Source: an uncultured Rickettsiales bacterium (GTDB lineage: Bacteria > Pseudomonadota > Alphaproteobacteria > Rs-D84). From it: DNA of 42,952 nucleotides. Position 1 is the stretch's first letter. Every line of letters starts with the position of its first letter. The stretch covers positions 1 to 42,952 of the forward strand of contig CAMWQN010000006.1 of the NCBI GenBank assembly GCA_947176385.1, written 5' to 3'. The notes beneath the pieces were generated by a model, which was given only the letters and a program-made list of their open reading frames with translations, had not been told where the DNA came from and ran no database searches. The position numbers were made by a program, and so were the translations under genes. This document shows positions 25,912 to 34,973 of this stretch, in pieces.

Positions 25912-26598
25912 ATGGGACGCGTTATCTGCTTTGACATTGAAACAACAGGATTTGATTGGGCGCACGGTGACCGTTGTATCGATATTGGTGCGGTTGAGGT
26001 CATTGATGGCAAAATAACAGATAACACATTTCACGAATATATAAATCCAGATGGCAAGATTATAACACACGAAAACTATATGGTTCATAAACTGTCAAAT
26101 GCGTTTTTGGAAGATAAACCAAAAATTGCTGCTGTCGCGCCAAAGTTCTTAGAATATATCGGTGACAGTCCAGTTGTTGCACATAATGGAATTGATTTCG
26201 ACTTTCCGTTCTTAAATTATGAATTGTCACGCCTGGGGTTACCAACAATTCCCCGCAGTCAGCAGGTTGATACCCTGAATATCGCCCGAAATCGTGTATT
26301 TGGGTTAAAGGTATATACCCTGGATGCATTGGCTAAATTTTATGGCATATCATTGGCATCACGTGCAGATGCGCACGGGGCATTAATCGACTCTGAATTA
26401 TTGGCGCGTGTTTATATTGAATTGGAAAATACCGAACCGGCGCCAGATATTTCCGAAATTATTGAAAAGCAACATGCTGCATTCCTGGCACATCCAAAAA
26501 TTGGCACTGATTTTCCAAAACGCGATTTCCCAGTGCCGCCCGCGGAATTGGAAATACATAATCAGTTTATGGAAAAATTAACAGGCGGCAAAAAATAA
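25912..26598 (+). CDS. dnaQ: DNA polymerase III epsilon subunit (3'-5' proofreading exonuclease)
   Basis: This DEDDh exonuclease proofreads replication. The 228-residue product shows motif I FDIETTG (D8, E10), motif II AHNGIDFDFPFLNYEL (probable D97), and motif III DAHGALIDSELLA (H155, D160), all intact. The C-terminal 50 residues would contact the alpha subunit. Length is standard (about 230). GGGGAAA precedes ATG. It diverges from uvrD and ends at a bidirectional terminator. Confidence 0.95.
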   Translation: MGRVICFDIETTGFDWAHGDRCIDIGAVEVIDGKITDNTFHEYINPDGKIITHENYMVHKLSNAFLEDKPKIAAVAPKFLEYIGDSPVVAHNGIDFDFPFLNYELSRLGLPTIPRSQQVDTLNIARNRVFGLKVYTLDALAKFYGISLASRADAHGALIDSELLARVYIELENTEPAPDISEIIEKQHAAFLAHPKIGTDFPKRDFPVPPAELEIHNQFMEKLTGGKK

Positions 26599-26618
26599 AA
26601 TAGATTTTATTGAATAAA

Positions 26619-26646
26619 AAAACACGCGGTATCCCGCGTGTTTTTT
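26619..26646. terminator. bidirectional terminator
   Basis: CACGCGG-TATC-CCGCGTG with A-run before and TTTTTT after. It serves dnaQ and the convergent Cys-rich gene. Confidence 0.9.
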
Positions 26647-28915
26647 AATTGGATGAAACTGTTACGCATGTTCCATATGTATCACGTTCCTGTCCTTTTG
26701 GGCATGCGATTAAACATTGATTGCCAAATGTTTCATACCCAATGTTACACTTGCATTGTGCATTAACGTAACAAGGTTTTGTGCTGGATGCCACACAATA
26801 GTTCCCACTTGGTTTGTTGTTGTTGCCGGTTACAAACGTTGAATTGTCCGGACACAACAGCGACTGATAGAACATTTCAGAAATATTTTGGATACATTTA
26901 TTCTTGTCTGTGGATGATGCACCAGTTGGACAAGAATCTGTATCATGTTGGAATACAGCGTATGCGCATGTTAATGCGACGTTATAGCACGCGCCACTCA
27001 TAACCTTATAAATACTGCTGACAGATGCATTTGATGACCATGTATTTACCTGGGTAACCTGTTGGTTATAGCATGATGCAATATCTGTCATGCAACTGGA
27101 TGCATAGTCTGCAATAATCTGATACTGCGCGGCACGGATATTAACCATAGCACGTTGGATATAATTGATAACAACATCGTTGTATGGATTATATTTGCCC
27201 TTGCTGTCGTATGTATAGTACTGACATTTATCCAATACCGGACGGCACAGACCGTTATCGGTTGCCTTGTCACCTGTACCTATTTTCTGCATCAGGTATT
27301 TCACATTGCACATGCCATCGCCACCGTTATCACCACCTGTCTTGCATGTATCTATATCAATACTGGTTGGCAACTTTGTTTTCAATGTTTCATCCGTGAT
27401 GGCATTGTTATAGTCTGTCATAAAGGTTAATATATCTGCGATATTGCGTCCCAATACAACATTGCCGTTTTCGTCGATATATCGTTTGGTTGGATCCAGG
27501 CACTTTGTATAATCATCGCCACAAACCATATCGTCTTTCATACATGTATCCAGTGCCGCAATGCAGCCCTTGGCATCATATTGGTTTTTGTTTTGCAGAA
27601 CTGCCAGGCGCGCCTTTTGCAGCATCAGATTTGCACTGCGAACATTGTTTTTCAGGGTGTCATTCATTTTGGTCAGACCCTGTTCATATGCGATACAGTC
27701 CTTGTCAATCGCCAGGTCATAGTTCCCGGTAATCTGTTGCGGTGTACCACCAGCGCTTTTGCATTGATTTAATACGGTGTTGCAGCGCTTTTTTGCTGCG
27801 TTGTATAATTCGGTACCACGCAGGTTTGAAAAACTGGTTGTGCCTGTGTTCAAGAAATCCAAATTGAATAAATCGGCTGTATCGGACGAGAAATCCAAAT
27901 TCATATCCAGCCCAATTGAATTATCAGCGGTCGCAGCGGTTGTGGATTTTGGATCCTTTATCATGCTTTCGATTTTTTCCAGCATGTTGCGGGTTTCAGT
28001 TGTATCTGTTTGTCCGGACAGGGCTTCTTCTGCCTCGGTCGCACTCAAGATTGCGCGAATTTCATCCGCCGACAGTCCGACATAACGTATGCGCTGGGCA
28101 ACATCATTTAACTGATTATTAGCGTCTTTGACGGCATCTTCAACCTTGGTATATTTTGCCAGATTTGCTGAACAAGAGCAACGTTTCTGGTTCGCATCGA
28201 TTACCGCACAGAACTGGTCCATGCAATCGTTATACTGTTCTTGGCATGATTTGTTTAAGTCCGCGGTCTGTTCCAGGCGTTCTTTTGCCTCTGCAATTGT
28301 TTCACGGGTCGTGGTTGTTGCCGCGCGGTTTTGCAGGCTTCGCACCTCTGACGCGATGTTGGAACCTGTCTGAATATTTGTGTCACCGATTGTGGCGCGA
28401 CCGCCAACCTCTGCCGTGGTGGGACGCAGGGTGACACCCGCACGACGTACAATTGGGTTGTTGTTTATACTGCCGGCGCTGACGCGTTGATTGCGACCAA
28501 CTGTTTCGGTCGCCACTGTCAAATTATCACGGGCTGATGTTGTGGTTTGTGCGCCACCCGCGCGTGAACGTACTGCTGATGTGGCACCCGATGTGCGCGC
28601 AGCACGTGATTCATCATCACTGGGTGTCGAATTTTTTATATCTTTTACGTTAATTGCGCGCGCGCCACTGCGAACAATTGATGGGGCGCTGGCGCTGTTG
28701 TCTGCTGTGTCCAATACGCGTGTTGCGGCACGTGTTGCAGCAGCAGGGTTACCACGTGATGCGTCAGTGGCATTGCCACCACGTGGCGTTGCACTTTGTG
28801 AATTGGTGGTGTTCGTACTAATCGATGACGGCAATATACGTGAAACAGACCCGTCGGCAAAAACCTGCGGGGCATATAGCGCCATCATCAGAAAAACGAA
28901 TAACTGTTTTTTCAT
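26645..28915 (-). CDS. large exported Cys-rich protein (paralogue of 11935-14010)
   Basis: This 756-residue product has a signal peptide (PQVFA-D, cleavage near 20). A long Ser/Thr/Ala/Arg low-complexity region (about 22-205) follows, then a Cys cluster with spacing C-x6-C-x4-C-x9-C-x-C (C224 to C248), identical to the paralogue. CNTVLNQC, a helical stretch, and a CMTDIASCYNQQ ... CY....C pattern come later, again shared. The last 45 residues add an EGF-like module (CYVNAQCKCNIGYETFGNQC) absent from the paralogue. Its function is unknown; secretion and disulphide bonding are likely. An extended -10 (TATGATATAAT, 28929-28939) lies 13 nt from the ATG. There is no SD. Confidence 0.85.
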   Translation of the reverse strand: MKKQLFVFLMMALYAPQVFADGSVSRILPSSISTNTTNSQSATPRGGNATDASRGNPAAATRAATRVLDTADNSASAPSIVRSGARAINVKDIKNSTPSDDESRAARTSGATSAVRSRAGGAQTTTSARDNLTVATETVGRNQRVSAGSINNNPIVRRAGVTLRPTTAEVGGRATIGDTNIQTGSNIASEVRSLQNRAATTTTRETIAEAKERLEQTADLNKSCQEQYNDCMDQFCAVIDANQKRCSCSANLAKYTKVEDAVKDANNQLNDVAQRIRYVGLSADEIRAILSATEAEEALSGQTDTTETRNMLEKIESMIKDPKSTTAATADNSIGLDMNLDFSSDTADLFNLDFLNTGTTSFSNLRGTELYNAAKKRCNTVLNQCKSAGGTPQQITGNYDLAIDKDCIAYEQGLTKMNDTLKNNVRSANLMLQKARLAVLQNKNQYDAKGCIAALDTCMKDDMVCGDDYTKCLDPTKRYIDENGNVVLGRNIADILTFMTDYNNAITDETLKTKLPTSIDIDTCKTGGDNGGDGMCNVKYLMQKIGTGDKATDNGLCRPVLDKCQYYTYDSKGKYNPYNDVVINYIQRAMVNIRAAQYQIIADYASSCMTDIASCYNQQVTQVNTWSSNASVSSIYKVMSGACYNVALTCAYAVFQHDTDSCPTGASSTDKNKCIQNISEMFYQSLLCPDNSTFVTGNNNKPSGNYCVASSTKPCYVNAQCKCNIGYETFGNQCLIACPKGQERDTYGTCVTVSSN

Positions 28916-28928
28916 CTATTTGGCTTTA

Positions 28929-28937
28929 ATTATATCA
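28929..28937 (-). promoter_or_regulatory. extended -10 promoter
   Basis: TGATATAAT on the minus strand, hexamer 13 nt before the start of the Cys-rich gene at 28915. Confidence 0.55.
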
Positions 28938-29034
28938 TAAGTCGCACTTTCCCGAAAGGTTAAAATTGCATGCGGTGATAAATATTTTCTTGCTTCCTTG
29001 CAAACGTGGAATATTTATCATACAATTGAACATT

Positions 29035-31077
29035 ATGAAGTTTAAAAAGATACTGCGTATATTCTTAAATATAATATTTTGGGCGGCAACGGCTGCGATT
29101 GCGGCATTGGCGGCACTGGTACTGATATATGGTAATGATTTGCCTGATTACAAGAAACTGGCGACGTATGCGCCACCGGTCGCAACGCGTCTGTATGCGT
29201 CTGACGGTTCGTTGTTAATTGAATACGCCGAAGAGCGTCGCGTGTTTATCGACTATGCCGATATGCCGCCCCAGCTGGTGAACGCATTTATCGCCGCCGA
29301 AGACCAAAATTTCTGGACGCACCCTGGTATTGACGTCCAGGGAATATTGCGTGCATCTGCAAATAACGTTATGCGTATGATGGGATTTAATACGCACTTT
29401 TCAGGGGCATCAACAATCACGCAACAGGTGGCAAAAAATTTCTTTTTAACATCTGAACGTACCTTGTCGCGCAAGATTAAGGAAGCCATCCTGGCACTGC
29501 GCCTGGAACGTGCGTTTTCTAAGCAACACATAATGACACTGTATCTGAATCAGATATTCTTAGGCGCACGTGCATATGGCGTGGGTTCTGCTGCATTGAT
29601 GTATTTTAACAAGCCAGTTTCAGAATTGACATTGGCAGAATGTGCGTTTTTGGCATCCCTGCCCAAGGCACCAAATGACCGTGATCGTGCGGTTGAACGT
29701 CGTAACTATGTTCTGCGTCGCATGGTTCAAGAAGGATACATTACACAAGCCCAGGCAGATGAAGCATCCGCTGAACAATTAAATATCAACAGTGGATTTA
29801 CTGCGCAGATGGAACCGGAATTTCAATATTTTGCCGAAGACGTTCGTCGTCAATTACTGGAATCAATCGGTCGTGAAACACTGTATAATCAGGGGTTATA
29901 TATCAAGACAACAATTGTGCCTGAATTGCAACGTGCTGCGTCAAAGGCATTGAATAATGCGCTGGATGCATATAATGCGGGACGCACTGAAAAATTACAG
30001 GGCGCAATTATTGCAATGAATCCATATACTGGTCGCGTGCTGGCAATGGCTGGCGGGCGTTCATTCGCAGACAGTTCATTTAACCGCGCAACACAGGCAA
30101 AGCGTCAAATCGGTTCAACGATAAAGCCGTTTGTGTATCTGGCGGCATTGGAACGTGGCATGTCGCCACAGCATCTGTTGTTGGATGCGCCGATTGTCGG
30201 ATGGCGTGAAAATAATACGCAATGGAAGCCTGAAAATTATGATAAAAAATTCTTGGGCGATGTGCCACTGCGTCTGTCGTTGGAAACGTCGCGTAATGTA
30301 ACAACAGTGCGTTTGGTTGAACAAATCGGTGCGCAAAACGCGATAGAGGTTGCACAGCGTTTTGGTGTATATCCACCAGATATGCAAAACATCAATTTAT
30401 CAATGGCGTTGGGATCTGGTGAAACAACATTGGCGCGTCTGGTATCGGGATATGCCGCATTTGTAAATGGCGGACATGTAATTCAGCCAAAGTTGGTTGA
30501 CTATATCGAAGATAGATACGGTCGCACTTTGGATGGCACGACGGTTGAGATGATTGAATGGAATCCGGATTTGTTACCGCCGACGGAAGATGCTGAATCA
30601 GAACCTTTGTCAGATGAACAGAGTTTGTATCAGATAGTATCTATTTTACAGGGGGCTGTTGAACGTGGTACCGGTCGTCAGGCACAGGTTCCTGGACATA
30701 CAATCGCGGGCAAGACGGGAACAACCAATGATGTCAAAGATGTATGGTTTATCGGTTTTTCAAAAAATATAATCGCAGGTGTATACCTGGGATATGATAC
30801 ACCAAAGCCATTAGGCCGTGGTGCAGGCAGTCATATGGCGGCACGTGCATTTGCAGAATTTATGACAGCTGCGCTGGCTAATGAAAAAAATCAACCATTT
30901 GCAGTGCCAGATGGTATGCGTTTTGTGCGTGTAAACCGTCGCAGTGGTGCCGCGGCCAGTGCCGACCCAAATGGCATGATTATTACCGAGGCTTTTAAAC
31001 CTGGTCAATCCCCAAACCCAGCCCCCAGTGCCCAGCGTAAATCGGCATCTGGTGCGGTCGTCGGCGGTGTATTTTAA
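29035..31077 (+). CDS. mrcA: bifunctional penicillin-binding protein 1A
   Basis: This membrane enzyme polymerises and crosslinks peptidoglycan. I choose ATG 29035 (MKFKKILR); the listed start adds 23 residues with no support. The 680-residue product has an N-terminal membrane anchor, then the GT51 glycosyltransferase domain with EDQNFWTHPG and GASTITQQVAKNFFL. The transpeptidase domain has the SxxK motif in GSTIKPFVYL (near 360), the SRN motif in ETSRNVTTV and KTGTTNDVKDVWF near 558. The C-terminus is Ala/Pro/Ser-rich. All catalytic motifs are present. It is followed by the MliC-like lipoprotein and mraY. Confidence 0.96.
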   Translation: MKFKKILRIFLNIIFWAATAAIAALAALVLIYGNDLPDYKKLATYAPPVATRLYASDGSLLIEYAEERRVFIDYADMPPQLVNAFIAAEDQNFWTHPGIDVQGILRASANNVMRMMGFNTHFSGASTITQQVAKNFFLTSERTLSRKIKEAILALRLERAFSKQHIMTLYLNQIFLGARAYGVGSAALMYFNKPVSELTLAECAFLASLPKAPNDRDRAVERRNYVLRRMVQEGYITQAQADEASAEQLNINSGFTAQMEPEFQYFAEDVRRQLLESIGRETLYNQGLYIKTTIVPELQRAASKALNNALDAYNAGRTEKLQGAIIAMNPYTGRVLAMAGGRSFADSSFNRATQAKRQIGSTIKPFVYLAALERGMSPQHLLLDAPIVGWRENNTQWKPENYDKKFLGDVPLRLSLETSRNVTTVRLVEQIGAQNAIEVAQRFGVYPPDMQNINLSMALGSGETTLARLVSGYAAFVNGGHVIQPKLVDYIEDRYGRTLDGTTVEMIEWNPDLLPPTEDAESEPLSDEQSLYQIVSILQGAVERGTGRQAQVPGHTIAGKTGTTNDVKDVWFIGFSKNIIAGVYLGYDTPKPLGRGAGSHMAARAFAEFMTAALANEKNQPFAVPDGMRFVRVNRRSGAAASADPNGMIITEAFKPGQSPNPAPSAQRKSASGAVVGGVF

Positions 31078-31097
31078 TTTTATTTGTCGCAATTTTG

Positions 31098-31106
31098 TGA
31101 TATAAT
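31098..31106 (+). promoter_or_regulatory. extended -10 promoter
   Basis: TGATATAAT, 43 nt before the lipoprotein start, separate from mrcA. Confidence 0.6.
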
Positions 31107-31108
31107 AT

Positions 31109-31146
31109 CCCCTGTAATTGAATTGTATAAATTACGGGGGATTTTT
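31109..31146 (+). promoter_or_regulatory. hairpin in the lipoprotein 5' leader
   Basis: CCCC-T-GTAATT (31109-31119) pairs with AATTAC-GGGG (31130-31139) with one bulged T, followed by GATTTTT, just before ATG 31150. It sits after the promoter and the T-run is short. It may be an attenuator, or the terminator of mrcA placed in the leader. Confidence 0.55.
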
Positions 31147-31149
31147 ATT

Positions 31150-31458
31150 ATGAAAAAATACTTATTTTTATTGTTGGGATGTGTGGTGTTATGTGGTTGC
31201 GATAATGGAAAGAATGACAGTAATGTTGTTGTGCGCCAATGTGGTGACTATAACGTTGAAATGTCATTTTCAGACGAAGGCGAATCCATGCATGCTGTCA
31301 TAAATGGGGATGCGGTTGATATGACAATCGCAATTTCTGCATCTGGTGCGCGTTATGTTGGTGTGTTAAATGATACAGACGTTACATTGTGGGGGCAGGG
31401 CGACAATTGGACCCTGTTCTTGAATGACGAAGCACCAATTGAATGCACTGTCAAATAA
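31150..31458 (+). CDS. MliC-like lipoprotein (C-type lysozyme inhibitor)
   Basis: I choose ATG 31150, which opens a lipoprotein signal ending in lipobox LCG-C (Cys17); the listed start adds 22 unsupported residues. The 102-residue product has the MliC/PliC arrangement: a Cys (QCGDYNVEM), a strand with ASGARYVGVL, then VTLWGQGDNWTLFL and a C-terminal Cys (PIECTVK) for the family disulphide. MliC proteins block host C-type lysozyme at the envelope. It sits between PBP1A and mraY, fitting peptidoglycan protection. There is no strong SD, only GGGGGATTTTT. Confidence 0.75.
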   Translation: MKKYLFLLLGCVVLCGCDNGKNDSNVVVRQCGDYNVEMSFSDEGESMHAVINGDAVDMTIAISASGARYVGVLNDTDVTLWGQGDNWTLFLNDEAPIECTVK

Positions 31459-31513
31459 GATTTATTTTCCTGTGTCTTTATGATAAAATGTCAGCATAAG
31501 AAAGGAGTTTTTT

Positions 31514-32602
31514 ATGCTGACAGATTTTTTTATGTCTAGTTCTGTAAGTTTTTTTGCCAGTGGTTGGACACAATTTGCTGCGGGTTTTGGTTTGGCATTT
31601 TTGATAATGCTGATATTCGGTCGTCCTTTTATTGGGGCGATGCAACGCTGGCAAAAGAAGGGACAGCCCATCAGTGAAAATGTGCCAAGCACCCATCTGA
31701 AAAAGGCTGGCACGCCAACCATGGGTGGGATATTGGTGTTGCTGGCGATAATTATCCCAAGTCTGTTGTTCATGCCATTGCATAACCCGACGGGCTGGAT
31801 TGCATTGATGGCGTTGGTGATGTTTGGGGTGATTGGCTTTGTTGATGATTATAAAAAGGTCACCAGTCAATCCAAAAAGGCAGCAAATGGTTTGTCACCA
31901 TTAACACGTCTGGTATTGGAAGGTATCTGTGTCGTTATCCTGGCATATTTAATCAATCGTACAATGCCACCGTATATTCCAGAATATTCATTGGCACTGG
32001 GGGCAGGGATAATCTTGCCGTTGGGGCTGTTGTATTATGTGTTTGCATATTTTGTTATATGTGGCTCTGCAAATGCGACAAATATAACAGACGGTCTGGA
32101 TGGAATGTTGGTAAAATTATATATGCCGGTGCTGGTTGTTTTGGTTGTGGCATTGTATGGTGCGACACGTATCGGATTTATGGATACAGTTATGTTCTTG
32201 CCAACAGCCAGTGGTCTGTACGCGGTCCTGGGGGCAGCATTTGGCGCAGTGTTGGGTTTCCTGTGGTACAATGCAAAGCCTGCATCAATATTTATGGGTG
32301 ATGTCGGTTCATTGGCATTGGGCGGATTTATGGGTACGGTTGCAATGTTACTGAAATCTGAAATTGTTATGGGCATTGCTGCGGGTATGATGGTATTGAT
32401 TTTGCTGTCATCATTTACCCAGACAATGTGTTTCAAGTTAACACGTAAAATTACCGGGACGGGGCGTCGCGTATTCTTGCGTGCACCATTGCACCATCAT
32501 TTTGAAGAACTGGGCTGGACCGAGACAAAGATTGTTGAAAGATTCTTTATCGCATCGATTTTATTTTCTGGTTTGGCATTGGTGTTCTTAAAGTTCGCAT
32601 AA
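31514..32602 (+). CDS. mraY: phospho-N-acetylmuramoyl-pentapeptide transferase
   Basis: This integral membrane enzyme makes lipid I from UDP-MurNAc-pentapeptide and undecaprenyl phosphate. The 362-residue product has about ten membrane helices. THLKKAGTPTMGG, the catalytic loop FVDDYKK, NITDGLDGM and the APLHHHFEELGW motif are all intact. AAAGGAG lies 8 nt before ATG. It is followed by a terminator, and murD, usually next in the dcw cluster, is absent. Confidence 0.97.
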   Translation: MLTDFFMSSSVSFFASGWTQFAAGFGLAFLIMLIFGRPFIGAMQRWQKKGQPISENVPSTHLKKAGTPTMGGILVLLAIIIPSLLFMPLHNPTGWIALMALVMFGVIGFVDDYKKVTSQSKKAANGLSPLTRLVLEGICVVILAYLINRTMPPYIPEYSLALGAGIILPLGLLYYVFAYFVICGSANATNITDGLDGMLVKLYMPVLVVLVVALYGATRIGFMDTVMFLPTASGLYAVLGAAFGAVLGFLWYNAKPASIFMGDVGSLALGGFMGTVAMLLKSEIVMGIAAGMMVLILLSSFTQTMCFKLTRKITGTGRRVFLRAPLHHHFEELGWTETKIVERFFIASILFSGLALVFLKFA

Positions 32603-32622
32603 TTATGTGCATTGTCTAAAAA

Positions 32623-32656
32623 AATAACCGGGATTTTATGCCCGGTTATTTTTTTA
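32623..32656 (+). terminator. intrinsic terminator after mraY
   Basis: AATAACCGGG-ATTTTATG-CCCGGTTATT, a 10-bp stem with T-run. It separates mraY from ftsW. Confidence 0.92.
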
Positions 32657-32686
32657 CATTTGACCAGTATATTTTCATAAAAAACA

Positions 32687-32695
32687 TGGTATAAT
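32687..32695 (+). promoter_or_regulatory. extended -10 promoter of ftsW, leaderless
   Basis: TGGTATAAT; the hexamer ends 9 nt before ATG 32705, with CGAC before the start. A TTGACC lies too far upstream (24 nt) to act as -35. Confidence 0.65.
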
Positions 32696-32704
32696 AGTCA
32701 CGAC

Positions 32705-33841
32705 ATGCTAAAACGAACGGAAGAAAGTAAGTTAACCAGTTGGTATTTTGAAATAGACCGGCGATTGCTGGTGTGCCTGTTGGCGATGATTTCGATTGGG
32801 GTTATATTTGCAATTTCGGCGGGATCTGTTGCTGCCGAACGTATCGGACAACCGTGGCACTTTTTTGTTATCAAGGCGTTTCCGTTTTATATCACAGGCT
32901 TAATTACATTATTTGTTGCCAGTATGTTGAACAAGCGTCAGGTGTTGGGACTGTCATTCTTTAACGTTGGCGTTGGATTATTGTTGTTGATGGTGACGGT
33001 TATCATGCCGCATCATATAAAAGGTTCAGCCCGATTTGTTGCAATGGGACCGTTTAATGTAATGCCGTCTGATATTATGAAGCCTGGATTTATAATGTTG
33101 ACAGCATTGTTCTTGTCTAAAATGAAAGATGCCTATGGTGAAATCTTTTTGAACAAAGATGCCTGGCGTTTTAAGTTGCTCAGTTGGTGGACATACCTGG
33201 CAATATTTGCCCCCGCATTTTTGATTATATTGTTGCATCCTGATTTGGGTACATCAATTTTGTATTTCTCGGTCTTGGCGGCGATGGTGTTTATGGCGGG
33301 ATTGCCGATGTTTATTGTGCCTGTATTATTGGGGCTGGTTGCGTGCGTTGGTGTATTTGCGTTTTTGACAATGTCGCATGTGCACAATCGTATCGTGGCG
33401 TTTATGACAGGGACCGGTGATACGTATCAGGTTCGTCAATCAGTTCAGTCAATCCAGCACGGGGGATTATTGGGGCGTGGGGACGATTCGTTTGTAAAGC
33501 AATCTTTGCCTGATGCACATACGGACTTTATATTTGCAGCAATTGCCGAAGATGCAGGTGCCCTTATGGGATGCGCATTGTTGGGGCTGTTGCTGTATGT
33601 GTTAAAGCGGTTGACGACCGACGCCATGCGTGCGCGCGATCCGTTTGTATTCTATGCTACCGGTGGCGCTGCCGCGCTGTTTGGAACACAAATTTGTATA
33701 AATTTAATGTCAACATTGCATATATTCGCGCCCAAGGGAATGACATTGCCATTCATATCATACGGGGGCAGTTCGTTTGTTGCGTTCTGTCTGTTGTTTG
33801 GTATGGTGCTGGCAATTGTTCGCGAAGACAGATGGAAATAA
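32705..33841 (+). CDS. ftsW: SEDS-family peptidoglycan glycosyltransferase FtsW
   Basis: This divisome enzyme polymerises lipid II with its partner PBP. The 378-residue product has about ten membrane segments. Signatures include SAGSVAAERIGQPWHF, MKPGFIML, HPDLGTSILY with the catalytic Asp, the extracellular loop with the PDAHTDFIFAAIAEDAG motif, and the C-terminal FISYGGSS. Placement next to murG supports FtsW over RodA. No SD is seen. It ends 16 nt before murG, so these two are cotranscribed. Confidence 0.94.
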   Translation: MLKRTEESKLTSWYFEIDRRLLVCLLAMISIGVIFAISAGSVAAERIGQPWHFFVIKAFPFYITGLITLFVASMLNKRQVLGLSFFNVGVGLLLLMVTVIMPHHIKGSARFVAMGPFNVMPSDIMKPGFIMLTALFLSKMKDAYGEIFLNKDAWRFKLLSWWTYLAIFAPAFLIILLHPDLGTSILYFSVLAAMVFMAGLPMFIVPVLLGLVACVGVFAFLTMSHVHNRIVAFMTGTGDTYQVRQSVQSIQHGGLLGRGDDSFVKQSLPDAHTDFIFAAIAEDAGALMGCALLGLLLYVLKRLTTDAMRARDPFVFYATGGAAALFGTQICINLMSTLHIFAPKGMTLPFISYGGSSFVAFCLLFGMVLAIVREDRWK

Positions 33842-33856
33842 CAAAAGGAAATTGTA

Positions 33857-34903
33857 ATGAAAATATGGATTGCAACAGGTGGAACCGGTGGGCATGTTTT
33901 TCCGGCATTAAGTGTCGCGACAGAATTGGCGTCACGTGGACATCGTATTACAATTTCATGTGATGGTCGTGTTCGGAAAATGGTGTTGGACGGTCGTCCC
34001 CAGGGCGCGCGCCATGTGCATATATGGGCAGCAGGCGTTGGTGCAAAAAGTCGCATGCAGCAAGTATTGGCATTATCTAAAATCGCAATGTCTGCTGTGG
34101 CATTGTCTGCACGTTTTTTGATTTCTCGTCCAGATCGTGTTGTGGCGTTTGGTGGATATGCATCTGTTGCGCCGGTCTTTGCAGCGCACCTGTTTCGTAT
34201 CCCGACATATTTGCATGAACAGAATGGCGCAATTGGGCGCGCAAATAAATTTACAATGCGCTGGGTTAAAACTTTGATGACCAGTTTCCCAAATGTGTCT
34301 GGTATCCCATCAGGTGGTGCGACAAATGTTGTTTATACAGGATTGCCAGTTCGTCGTGATTTCTTGACACACAGTGGCGCACCGATAAAAAATAATGGGC
34401 GCATTTTTGTGACGGGCGGTTCCTTGGGGGCACAGATTTTGGATGATATTGTCCCTGGTGCAATTGCTGCAATGAAAAACAAGAAGATTTTTGTTATGCA
34501 CCAAACACGTCCTGAAAATGTTGCGCGTCTGCAAAAATTTTATGCGGACAATAAAATTCGCGCGAATGTTTTATCATTTGTTCATGATATGGCGGGTGCA
34601 ATTGTTGATGCAGATTTAGTTATCGGTCGCAGTGGTGCCAGCACGGTTGTTGAATTGGAAACAATTGGTCGTGGCGCGATATTGGTGCCGTTGGCAATCA
34701 ATCCTGACCAGGCTGCAAATGCGGAAAATTTTGCACGTACAGGTGGGGCAATTGTGGTGTCTCAGGATAAATTCACAATGCGCTGGTTAACATCAACTTT
34801 GACAGAATTATTTGATAACCCAGCCCGTCTGGGCAAGATGGCATCTAAGGCGCTGGTGCCAAATAATGCCACCGAAAAAATCGCAGATGTTGTAACAAAA
34901 TAA
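33857..34903 (+). CDS. murG: UDP-GlcNAc:lipid I N-acetylglucosaminyltransferase
   Basis: This peripheral membrane GT28 enzyme converts lipid I to lipid II. The 348-residue product opens with TGGTGGHVFPALSVA (the glycine-rich lipid-binding loop). It has FGGYASVAPVFA, HEQNGAIGRANK, FVTGGSLGAQ and the UDP-GlcNAc site SGASTVVELETIGRGAILVPL, with DQAANAENF. AAAGGAAATT precedes ATG. The usual followers murC, murB, ddl and ftsQ are not here. Confidence 0.96.
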   Translation: MKIWIATGGTGGHVFPALSVATELASRGHRITISCDGRVRKMVLDGRPQGARHVHIWAAGVGAKSRMQQVLALSKIAMSAVALSARFLISRPDRVVAFGGYASVAPVFAAHLFRIPTYLHEQNGAIGRANKFTMRWVKTLMTSFPNVSGIPSGGATNVVYTGLPVRRDFLTHSGAPIKNNGRIFVTGGSLGAQILDDIVPGAIAAMKNKKIFVMHQTRPENVARLQKFYADNKIRANVLSFVHDMAGAIVDADLVIGRSGASTVVELETIGRGAILVPLAINPDQAANAENFARTGGAIVVSQDKFTMRWLTSTLTELFDNPARLGKMASKALVPNNATEKIADVVTK

Positions 34904-34973
34904 AGCGGGGGCGCATTTTCTGCTTGCGCACGATTCGTCATTTGTTCTATGATGAAATCGGAAGGAAAGGAAA

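Noticed and set aside
27490-28940. Long plus-strand ORFs opposite the 756-aa gene (27490-27732, 27777-28085, 28491-28940)
   Set aside because: No RBS and low-complexity shadows of the minus-strand gene, which has a signal peptide and a Cys pattern shared with its paralogue.
28966-29034. Upstream start of PBP1A
   Set aside because: The 23 extra residues are hydrophobic and unsupported; MKFKK at 29035 is a typical anchor start.
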